Part shown: positions 26,215 to 33,755 of the stretch, in pieces
How the letters are laid out: each line of letters begins with the position of its first letter
Position numbering within the stretch: position 1 is the first letter of the stretch
From: Acidobacteriaceae bacterium
Lineage (GTDB): Bacteria; Acidobacteriota; Terriglobia; Terriglobales; Acidobacteriaceae
DNA: 64,000 bases
NCBI GenBank assembly: GCA_003134855.1
Contig: PLCS01000004.1
Coordinates: 124,001 to 188,000, forward strand
Direction: 5' to 3'
Notes under the pieces: model-generated
What the model saw: the letters and a program-made list of their open reading frames with translations, nothing else
Told to the model about the DNA's origin: nothing
Databases searched by the model: none
Made by a program: the position numbers and the translations under genes

Positions 26215-29200
26215 GGTCTACCTCCCAGTAGCATTTGCAGCGCGTTCGGCCAAATGCCGGCAGCCAGCAGCAGCACCACCAACGCAACAATCACGGTCTG
26301 TAAAACAAATGGCTCCTTTGTTGGATGCGCCGGGGTTGGCGGCGGACTTGGCTCGCCCGGCGGACCCCACCAGATGCGGGTCAAAGCCAATGTATACGCG
26401 ATCAGCGCCAGGATCGACGAAACAATGAAGACCCCTGCCAGCGGCCAGCCGATTTGCACGGCCGTCTCGTAGAGTCTCCAGCGGCCGATGAAGCCCATCG
26501 TCGGCGGAATGCCCAGCATGGCCAGCATTCCGAAGAGGAAGCCGAAAGTGCTGACCGGGTAACGCACGGACAGGCCCTTTGGCTCGCCTTCGAGCGCGCC
26601 GTCAGCTTCGGGGCCTGCGAGGCAGATGAAGAGCAGAGCCTTGGCCAGAGCGTGAGTAGAGGCTGCAATCACAGCGCCGTCCAACCCAAGCAAACTGATA
26701 GAAGCTGTTCCCAGTATCAGGAAGCCGATGTCCTCGACCGTCGAAAGAACCAGCAAGCGCTTGAGGCTGCGTTGCGTGAGCATCAAAAGAGCAGCCAGGA
26801 ACGATGTAGCGGCAGCTACGCACAGCAGAACTGGATGAAGATGGTAGGAGTCAGGAATCGTGCGCGCGGAAACTATGAACTCGCCGAAAGCGGCCATATC
26901 AACGACAGCGATTATCAAACCTAGAACAACGGCCGGAACTTCGTCGGCCAGACTGAGCAGCCAGAAGAACATCGGCGCCGCGGCCAGCTTCACGCAGACG
27001 CTGGTGATAAACAGCGCCCAGGCCCATTCATACTGTCCCTGCTCCAGTAAAAGGCCGCTGGCCACAAGGGACAATGCCGAGATAAGCACCACGGCCAGGT
27101 AAGTCAGCTTCGCCGCTTGCGTGCGCGCGCTCTGCCAGACCAGCGCCACGGTCAGAAATGCGCCCAGTTCCAGGAATCCAAGGCGCAACCAATGATTGGG
27201 AACGACCACAACCAAGCCCGCCACGGTGGCTGCGCCAGCCAGCGTCATCAATGGCGCAAGGCGGCGGCTCTTTGTATGCGTGAGAGCGGCCAGCACCAAG
27301 GCGAGTCCGGCCATGGCACAAGCGGCAATCAGCAGCTTCGGGATTTCCAAATTCGGCAAGGCAATGATCGAATTCCAGCCAGATACACCAAACGCAAACC
27401 AGCGAACCCCCGCCAGTATCGCTGCGGCCAGCACAACAACCAGCGCCAGCGCGTAACGCTCCATCCAGGAGACAACCACGCCCAAGCCGCGCGAGGCCAC
27501 CTGCAAGCCGCGCCAAACGCCCAGATAAACAGCATCCACATTTGACCAACGGAAGAACTCATGCCAGTTTTGCAGGAAGATGCTGGAGAAATCCCCCGCC
27601 GTCAGTCTTCCCTGCTCCGACAACGGCTCGCCGCCGGTGAAGATTCCCCCTCCAGCCAGCGCCGCTCCGGCAGTCTGCGCAGGACGCGAGACGTAAGCAA
27701 CCGCGTAGATCGCTCCGCCCACAATCAACGAAAACACCGCCAGCACCAGGCCGCCCACACTGGAGAAACTGCCGGCATCGGACGACAGCCCAAGCCAAGT
27801 CACCTGCACCGCGCTCATTTGCAGCGCATTCAGAATCGGATTGAGCAGATAGTTGACCGCCAACTGCGGTGCAACGCCCAGAATGACGCTGCCCGCGGCC
27901 AGAAAGCCCATCCCCCATACCATCGTCGGCGGGGACTCATGCGCATTCTTGGTCGCCTCGGTCGTGGGGCCGAGGAAGACTGCGCTGGTCGCCTTGGCGC
28001 AAAGAAAGACTGTGCCCAAACTGACCGCCCAAGCCACCATCGCGGGAACGGCCCATCCAGCCTGCAAGGCCGCCGCGTAGAGCATCCACTTGCTGGCGAA
28101 GCCGCTCATCAGCGGAACGCCCGCCATGCTGCCCGCGCCGATCAACCACGACAGCGTCGTCCGCGGCATCTTCTGCGCCAGGCCGCCCAATTGATTCATG
28201 TCGCGCGTGCCGGCCGCGTGCTGCACCGAGCCAGCGGTCAAAAACAGCCCGCCCTTGAAAAATCCGTGATTGAGGCAATGCAGCAGGCCGGCGGCAATCG
28301 CCAACGGCGTGCCGATGCCGATGCCCATCATCATGTAGCCGATCTGGCTCACCGTGGAGAAGGCCAGCATGCGCTTCAGATCGGTCTGCACCATCGCGTA
28401 CATCACGCCTACGGCCATCGTGACGGTGCCGATCCAAACCAGGGATTCACTCCCCCAGGCGAATCCGCCGTTCACGGGCCATGCGCCAAAGTTGTGCATG
28501 CGGCAGGCCAGATAAACGCCGGCCTTCACGTAGCAAGCAGCGTGCAGCAGCGCGCTCACCGGAGTCGGCGCGGCCATTGCTTCGGGAATCCAGGTGTGCA
28601 GAGGAACCTGCACGGATTTGGCCACCAGCGCCACCAGCATCAGAACAAAAACGCCGCCGGTGAAGGCGTGCGCCACCGCCGGGTCGGTCCACAGCGCGCT
28701 GCCCGTGCGGTGATAGACCACCAGAATCGCGGCCAGCAAGCCGTAGCCCGCGATGTGGGTCATCAGCAGCACTTTACGCGCGCCGGCGACCGCCTCGCGG
28801 TTGGTGTACCAGAAGCCCACCAGGGAGAACGAGCACAACCCGATCAGCTCCCAGCAGAGATAGAAGAAGAAGAGGTTGGCGCTGTAGACCAGCCCGACGA
28901 AGCCGGCGATGAAGACCAGCATCGAGGCGTAGAAGCGGGTGGCGGCCTTGTCGTGCGCCATGTAGCCGATGGAGTATAGCAGCACGAATGCGCCCAGCCC
29001 CGTCCCCATCAAAGCAAAAAGGACGCTGAGCGCGTCCACGTGAAAGACCAGAGCAAGCGGCCCATCCCAGTGAAGCACATTCAGATCGACGGCCTGCCCT
29101 GCCTTGACCCAGCCGATCAGCCCCACTACGGAAGCAACAGCCGGCAGGCAGGCGAGAAAGGCCAGTATTCCCTTAGTCCTTGCGGAACAGTGCTTTGCGA

Positions 29201-29270
29201 CAAGAATCTGTAGCGCGGCGCCCAGCAGAAGCGAGCACGGCGCGATCAGAATGAGAGTTGCTGCGTTCAT
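26211..29270 (-). CDS. Fused double antiporter-like hydrogenase subunit (NuoL-like + NuoN/M-like)
   Basis: 1019 aa, first gene of the hydrogenase operon. The N-terminal ~500 residues are a full NuoL/HyfB/EchA-type module: LLYSIGYMAHD, CWELIGLCSFSLVGFW, the lysine-bearing VAKSVQVPLHTWIPEAMAAPTPVSALLHAA, and TDLKRMLAFSTVSQIGYMMMG. After a linker (about 510-610) a second module follows: FLELGAFLTVAL, VCVKLAAAPMFFWLLSLADEVPAVVLG, QRSLKRLLVLSTVEDIGFLILG and a helix with THALAKALLF. Both keep a TM-embedded lysine suited to proton or Na+ movement. In Hyf-type complexes such modules are separate proteins; in Ech only one is present. Confidence 0.88.
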   Translation of the reverse strand: MNAATLILIAPCSLLLGAALQILVAKHCSARTKGILAFLACLPAVASVVGLIGWVKAGQAVDLNVLHWDGPLALVFHVDALSVLFALMGTGLGAFVLLYSIGYMAHDKAATRFYASMLVFIAGFVGLVYSANLFFFYLCWELIGLCSFSLVGFWYTNREAVAGARKVLLMTHIAGYGLLAAILVVYHRTGSALWTDPAVAHAFTGGVFVLMLVALVAKSVQVPLHTWIPEAMAAPTPVSALLHAACYVKAGVYLACRMHNFGAWPVNGGFAWGSESLVWIGTVTMAVGVMYAMVQTDLKRMLAFSTVSQIGYMMMGIGIGTPLAIAAGLLHCLNHGFFKGGLFLTAGSVQHAAGTRDMNQLGGLAQKMPRTTLSWLIGAGSMAGVPLMSGFASKWMLYAAALQAGWAVPAMVAWAVSLGTVFLCAKATSAVFLGPTTEATKNAHESPPTMVWGMGFLAAGSVILGVAPQLAVNYLLNPILNALQMSAVQVTWLGLSSDAGSFSSVGGLVLAVFSLIVGGAIYAVAYVSRPAQTAGAALAGGGIFTGGEPLSEQGRLTAGDFSSIFLQNWHEFFRWSNVDAVYLGVWRGLQVASRGLGVVVSWMERYALALVVVLAAAILAGVRWFAFGVSGWNSIIALPNLEIPKLLIAACAMAGLALVLAALTHTKSRRLAPLMTLAGAATVAGLVVVVPNHWLRLGFLELGAFLTVALVWQSARTQAAKLTYLAVVLISALSLVASGLLLEQGQYEWAWALFITSVCVKLAAAPMFFWLLSLADEVPAVVLGLIIAVVDMAAFGEFIVSARTIPDSYHLHPVLLCVAAATSFLAALLMLTQRSLKRLLVLSTVEDIGFLILGTASISLLGLDGAVIAASTHALAKALLFICLAGPEADGALEGEPKGLSVRYPVSTFGFLFGMLAMLGIPPTMGFIGRWRLYETAVQIGWPLAGVFIVSSILALIAYTLALTRIWWGPPGEPSPPPTPAHPTKEPFVLQTVIVALVVLLLAAGIWPNALQMLLGGRP

Positions 29271-29570
29271 ACCTGTAATGCTAGTTTGCGATGGGTCTCC
29301 GGGATGTGATGGGCCTCACCTTTAGGGTCGCCGTCCTGCTATGTGGGACGATTCTCCGCGTAGCCCTCCGAATCATTCTGAAGTCGAACGCATTTCTGCC
29401 ACTTTCCGGAATCGATTCGACAGATCCCAGAATGTCACACCGGAATCTCCTGCAGTCTCGACAAGAGGATTATCGGCTGACAAACCCGGACTGTAGCAGA
29501 TTTCCTGTTAACCATTCGACCCGCCCGTGTGTTCTACCGGTGGTTTCAAATCTTTAGCCGGGAGGCGAAA
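29271..29570. other. Divergent intergenic region
   Basis: 300 bp between the hydrogenase operon (minus) and the next plus-strand gene. It must hold the hydrogenase promoter. I looked for a sigma-54 type -24/-12 element and found none with correct spacing. No gene or repeat was seen. Confidence 0.45.
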
Positions 29571-30008
29571 ATGGTAGACATATTGGTTCCGATCGCAGTA
29601 TTCACAATGATTGGCTGGATTGTATGGGTGATCTTCTCGACCGTACTCCGCTACAAGACGGCCAAGGTGCAAGGGGAAGTGGCTGAGGCGTTGCTGGCCC
29701 GCTTTGACTCGGCGCAGACGATGCTGGCTTATGTGGAGACCGAAAGCGGCAAGAGGTTTCTTTCCTCTCTGGCGCATGAGTCGGGAAGCGCGTATGGCAG
29801 TATCCTTGACTGTACACGATGGGGTCTGGTCTTCCTGATCGTGGGCGGAACGGTATGCTGGATGCACGCGGCCGGTGTGGTTGACCACGATCCTCAGGTG
29901 ATGGGAATCCTGGCGGTGGCGCTGGGCATTGGACTGGAAGCGGCGGCGGTGGTTTCCTACTATGCCTCTCGCGCGCTGGGACTGATCGACTCAAAACCGA
30001 AGGCCTGA
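29571..30008 (+). CDS. Membrane protein preceding an ECF sigma factor
   Basis: 145 aa. Transmembrane helices at about 3-23, 84-104 and 109-131; between the first and second a charged, probably helical region (RYKTAKVQGEVAEALLARFDSAQTMLAYVETESGKRFLSSL). I do not recognise a named family. The ATG at 29571 follows GGGAGG with good spacing. It lies 15 bp before the sigma factor gene and is likely co-transcribed with it, so a link with envelope stress signalling is possible. Confidence 0.68.
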   Translation: MVDILVPIAVFTMIGWIVWVIFSTVLRYKTAKVQGEVAEALLARFDSAQTMLAYVETESGKRFLSSLAHESGSAYGSILDCTRWGLVFLIVGGTVCWMHAAGVVDHDPQVMGILAVALGIGLEAAAVVSYYASRALGLIDSKPKA

Positions 30009-30023
30009 TCGCGGGTGGCGGGA

Positions 30024-30557
30024 ATGGAAGATGTGCGCATGATTGCGGCCTGGATCGCACCGGGGCGCGAGCAGACAGCAGCGGGCGAGGAAGGCTTCAG
30101 GCGGCTCTATGAAGCGACTTCCCGCCCGCTGTGGGGCTATCTGCAACATGCCAGCGGACGCCCCGACGTGGCCGACGACCTGCTCCAGGAGACCTATTGC
30201 AAGTTTCTTTTGCGCAAGGCGCCAGCAATGGATGAGGCTGAGAGCCGCTCGTATCTCTTCCGCATCGCCACCAACCTGCTGCACAACCGGGTTCGCAGCC
30301 GCGACGATGCCGCGCTGGAAGAACCTGCCGAACGCGGCGCGCAGACGGACGAAGACGCGCGCCTGGATGTGCGGGCGGCGATGCGCCACCTGAAATCGCG
30401 CGAGCGGGAACTGCTTTGGCTGGCGTATGTTGAAGGTATGAGCCACGCGGAGATTGCCGCCGCCACCGGATTGGGCGTAATGAGCATACGGATTCTGCTC
30501 TATCGCGCCCGGCAAAAGGCGAGCGCGTTTCTCTGTCCCGAAAGGATCAAATCATGA
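30024..30557 (+). CDS. ECF-type RNA polymerase sigma factor
   Basis: 177 aa. Region 2 is LYEATSRPLWGYLQHASGRPDVADDLLQETYCKFLLRK with RSYLFRIATNLLHNRVRSR. Region 4 is LKSRERELLWLAYVEGMSHAEIAAATGLGVMSIRILLYRARQKA, with a helix-turn-helix. The ATG at 30024 or the GTG at 30015 may start it; both are weakly preceded by G-rich sequence. The 4-bp overlap with a zinc-motif membrane protein gene identifies its probable anti-sigma factor. Confidence 0.9.
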   Translation: MEDVRMIAAWIAPGREQTAAGEEGFRRLYEATSRPLWGYLQHASGRPDVADDLLQETYCKFLLRKAPAMDEAESRSYLFRIATNLLHNRVRSRDDAALEEPAERGAQTDEDARLDVRAAMRHLKSRERELLWLAYVEGMSHAEIAAATGLGVMSIRILLYRARQKASAFLCPERIKS

Positions 30558-31012
30558 AGCCAATGAGTTGCGAGCACGAGAGTGGCGTCATCCGGGCCTT
30601 GCACTCGGGCGAGTGGAGCGGGGAATTGCGCCGTCATGCGGCGGAGTGCCCGGATTGCAGCCAGGCGCTGCATCTGGCCGAGGCGCTCGGCGAAGCTGCC
30701 CGGCGCGCGGAACTCCATTGCCATCAGCCCGATGCGCATTGGATCTTGCAGCGGTCGCGGGTGATGGCGCGCGAAATCGCCGTACGGCGTGTGACCCGTC
30801 TGCTTGCGGCCATGCGCGCCCTGGCGGCGGTCTATGTGGCGGCGGCGGCTTTGTGGCTCTTGCGCGGCTATACAGCGCTTCCCTATCGCGAAGTCGCTTC
30901 GTCGATGCACGGAACCTCTGCCGGGTTCGCGCTGATGGGGGCGATGGCTGCCGCGGTGTGCGTTGCAGCTGGCCTATGGCCAATTCTGCGCGACAGATCT
31001 GAAGTGGGTTGA
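30554..31012 (+). CDS. Probable zinc-type anti-sigma factor
   Basis: 152 aa. The N-terminus shows a ZAS-like pattern: HESGVIRALHSGEWSGELRRHAAECPDCSQALHLAEAL, with HxxxCxxC at RHAAECPDC. This domain usually binds and holds an ECF sigma factor. Two hydrophobic helices follow (about 91-108 and 124-143), putting the domain in the cytoplasm. ATGA overlap with the upstream sigma gene supports the pairing. The released sigma factor's targets are unknown. Confidence 0.78.
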   Translation: MKPMSCEHESGVIRALHSGEWSGELRRHAAECPDCSQALHLAEALGEAARRAELHCHQPDAHWILQRSRVMAREIAVRRVTRLLAAMRALAAVYVAAAALWLLRGYTALPYREVASSMHGTSAGFALMGAMAAAVCVAAGLWPILRDRSEVG

Positions 31013-31047
31013 GGCAGGCAACGGGCCTAGGCGAGGAGCGAAGTCTC

Positions 31048-31665
31048 TTATTCCGCCAGCGGCAGGAACCGCCGCATTTGCTCGTCGTATTGCTCGATGC
31101 GGCCGGTGAGAATGTCGTAGTACCAGCCATGCACCGTGAGGCGGCCCTCGACGACCGCGCGCGCCACCGAGGGCTGGGCGCGTAGATTCTGCATCTGGGC
31201 CACCACGTTGCCGCGGATCAGCGATGCCAGTTCTGCATGTTCGCCGTCGGCCGGGTTCGAGGGCTGGCGATGGCTGAAGGCTGCCTCGACGTGGCTCAGC
31301 CAGCGGCGGGTCTTGGGCAGGCTCTCAAGTTCCTTACGGTCCAGCGCCGCCTTCAGCGCGCCGCAGTCGGAGTGGCCGCAGAGAATGGTGCTTTTCACCT
31401 TGAGCACCTCGACCGCGTATTCAATGGTCGCCGTCACGCCGTCCACATCGTTGCTGTCGATGGGCACCACGTTGCCGGCGTTGCGGATGATGAACAGGTC
31501 GCCCGGTCCCGCGCCCAGGATCAGGTCAGGCACCACGCGCGAGTCCGAGCAGGTGATGAAGAGCCACTCCGGCGCCTGCCGGTCGGCCAGCAACTGAAAC
31601 TGATCCCGCTTGCCGGGAAAGACCTGGGCCAGGAAACGTTTGTGTCCTTCGATCAACCGATCCAT
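31048..31665 (-). CDS. Beta-class carbonic anhydrase
   Basis: 205 aa zinc enzyme catalysing reversible hydration of CO2 to bicarbonate. The zinc-site motifs are TCSDSRVVPD and the paired H/C of LCGHSDCGALKAAL. Other conserved parts are GPGDLFIIRNAGN and the C-terminal VHGWYYDILTGRIEQYD. The start is the ATG at 31665. Length fits the clade with about 200-220 residues. It could supply bicarbonate for carboxylases or pH balance. Confidence 0.95.
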   Translation of the reverse strand: MDRLIEGHKRFLAQVFPGKRDQFQLLADRQAPEWLFITCSDSRVVPDLILGAGPGDLFIIRNAGNVVPIDSNDVDGVTATIEYAVEVLKVKSTILCGHSDCGALKAALDRKELESLPKTRRWLSHVEAAFSHRQPSNPADGEHAELASLIRGNVVAQMQNLRAQPSVARAVVEGRLTVHGWYYDILTGRIEQYDEQMRRFLPLAE

Positions 31666-31749
31666 CTGATTCCGCTCGCTCCTTCGCCTCCATCATAGCT
31701 GCTTATCCGTTCCCGCCACTTGCATCGTCGTTGCGATATAGTTATCTGG

Positions 31750-33708
31750 ATGATTCCTCGCATCTTCAAGGCATTCACTTTTCTGCTGCTCGCCGGCTGC
31801 GCGCCGATCGCGCTCGCCCAGGCTGCCGCGCCCGATCCGGGCCGCGCCAATCCGCGCAACGTGGACGCCACCCAGTTCGGCGATATTGTCACTCTCGGCC
31901 CCAACTGGCTCTTCGCGCCCGGCGACGACCCAGCTTGGGCCTCGCCCACCTACGACGACAGCGGCTGGAAGATTGTCTCCACTGAAAAGCCGCTGACCGA
32001 CTACGGCTATCGCGATCTCCACTTTGCCTGGTATCGGATTCACATCCATCTGCGCCCCGGCACGCGCAACCTGATGGTCGGAATTCTAAACGTGGACGGT
32101 AATTACGAGGTCTATGCCAACGGCGTCCGCTTGGGAGGCAGCGGCAAGATGACGGAGCGGCTGCTCGCCGCGCAAGAATCGTTGGTCTCTTATGCCGTTC
32201 CTGACAATCTGGCTGGGGAGCGAGGCGATCTTGTCCTGGCCATTCGTTGCGCGGTCAACTGGGGATCGAGCATGGGCCGCGGCGCCAGCACGCCCCTCAG
32301 TTCCGAATCCGTCTATCTCCTTAGCCGGGAGTCGGCGCCGCTGATTGCCAGCTATGTGGCAGCCCATCAAGGCGGGCCGGAGCTGCTGCTCGGCATCCTG
32401 GCTCTGGTTGCCGGCCTGATCTCGTTCGCGCTCTATTTTGCACTGCAAAGCCAGCGGGAGTATCTGGCAATCGGCATCTATCTCCTGGCCGACAGTGTGA
32501 TGATGGCTCTACAGCTTTGGCTCAATGCAGTCAGGTTCTCCTTTCCTGTCCATGTTCTCGATTTTGTTCTCGTGAGCGTACTGACGATTACGCTCATCGA
32601 GTTCGTGCGCCTGGTGCTGCATCTGCCGCGCACGCGCTGGATACTGGCGATGGAAGTGGTTTGTTCGCTGGTTTTCCTGGTGACTCCGCTGCATACCCTG
32701 GGAATCGTTTCGAACACCCTCAATTCGGTGTTTTTTGTACCTATCCTGGTGATGAAAATCGTTCTGCCGGTACTACTGCTGAGGGGCCGGCTGCAGGGCA
32801 ACCGAGAGGCTGGCTTGCTGCTGTCGGCAATTGTCATCGGCAGCCTGGCCGACTACTGGTACTTCCTCCGCAATCTGGCCTATTACGCAAACCTGAACGC
32901 GCTGCTACCCTATTTTCCCTTTACTGTTTCCCTGGGGAGCTATCAGATAAATTTTTACCGCGTCGGCGACTTCTTTTTTGATATTGCGATTCTGATCTTC
33001 CTGGTGCAGCGTACGGTTCGCATCGCCCGCGAGCGCAACCGGGTTGCCGCCGAACTGGAAGCCGCCCGCAGCACCCAGGAGCTTCTGCTGGCCCGCTCCG
33101 CGCAACCCACGCCGGGCTTCCACGTCGAGACGATCTACTATCCGGCGAGCGAAGTGGGCGGCGACTTCTTCCTCGTTGCATCGATGCCCAACGGCGGCCT
33201 CCTGGCCATCGTCGGCGACGTCTCCGGCAAGGGCCTGCTGGCGGCCATGCGCGTGGCCATGATCCTGGGCGTGCTGCGCCGAGAAGACTCTTGGGAGCCA
33301 ACCGCTGTGCTGCACAACCTCAACGAGGCCCTGCTCACGCAAGGCGAATCCGGCTTCACTACCGCCTGCTGCGTCCAGATCGAGTCCGGCGGCCGCTACT
33401 CCGTGGCCAACGCCGGCCACATCTCCCCTTACATCGACGGCCTCGAAGTGGCAACCCCGCCGTCCCTGCCGCTTGGCCTTGCCCCGGATCAGCACTACGC
33501 ACCGGTCACCGGCAGCCTCTCTCCAGATCAAAAGATTGTGCTGCTCTCGGATGGTGTGGTCGAAGCCCGCTCTTCGACCGGCGAGTTGCTGGGCTTCGAA
33601 CGGTTGGCTCAGCTCACGCTCAAATCGGCGCGCGAAATCGCCGACACCGCCAAAGCCTTCGGCCAGCAGGACGACATCACCGTCCTCACGCTTGCCCGCA
33701 CGGCCTGA
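31750..33708 (+). CDS. Membrane receptor with SpoIIE/PP2C-type phosphatase domain
   Basis: 652 aa. A signal peptide and an extracytoplasmic beta-rich domain (about 30-190, with WYRIHIHL...VYANGVRLGGSG) precede seven transmembrane helices (about 195-420, 7TM-DISM-like). A short coiled linker (RERNRVAAELEAARSTQELL) leads to a PP2C-type Ser/Thr phosphatase: ASEVGGDFF, IVGDVSGKGLLAAM, FTTACCVQIE, VLLSDGVVEA and QQDDITVLTL provide the metal-binding aspartates. Such proteins dephosphorylate anti-anti-sigma factors in partner-switching pathways. The ATG at 31750 is assumed; its ribosome-binding site is weak. Confidence 0.85.
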   Translation: MIPRIFKAFTFLLLAGCAPIALAQAAAPDPGRANPRNVDATQFGDIVTLGPNWLFAPGDDPAWASPTYDDSGWKIVSTEKPLTDYGYRDLHFAWYRIHIHLRPGTRNLMVGILNVDGNYEVYANGVRLGGSGKMTERLLAAQESLVSYAVPDNLAGERGDLVLAIRCAVNWGSSMGRGASTPLSSESVYLLSRESAPLIASYVAAHQGGPELLLGILALVAGLISFALYFALQSQREYLAIGIYLLADSVMMALQLWLNAVRFSFPVHVLDFVLVSVLTITLIEFVRLVLHLPRTRWILAMEVVCSLVFLVTPLHTLGIVSNTLNSVFFVPILVMKIVLPVLLLRGRLQGNREAGLLLSAIVIGSLADYWYFLRNLAYYANLNALLPYFPFTVSLGSYQINFYRVGDFFFDIAILIFLVQRTVRIARERNRVAAELEAARSTQELLLARSAQPTPGFHVETIYYPASEVGGDFFLVASMPNGGLLAIVGDVSGKGLLAAMRVAMILGVLRREDSWEPTAVLHNLNEALLTQGESGFTTACCVQIESGGRYSVANAGHISPYIDGLEVATPPSLPLGLAPDQHYAPVTGSLSPDQKIVLLSDGVVEARSSTGELLGFERLAQLTLKSAREIADTAKAFGQQDDITVLTLARTA

Positions 33709-33755
33709 TGCCATCGATCCACACGAAAAGTGTGCCGCTGAAACTACACATCGAG

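Noticed and set aside
27561..28979. Long open frame (over 470 codons) on the plus strand opposite the hydrogenase antiporter gene
   Set aside because: It is His/Arg/Gln-rich, has no domain pattern, and lies wholly antisense to a protein with clear motifs; typical of high-GC shadow frames.
29271..29570. Sigma-54 promoter for the hydrogenase operon (TGGCAG...TGC on the minus strand)
   Set aside because: The GG-to-GC distance is 7 and not 10, so it does not fit the -24/-12 consensus.
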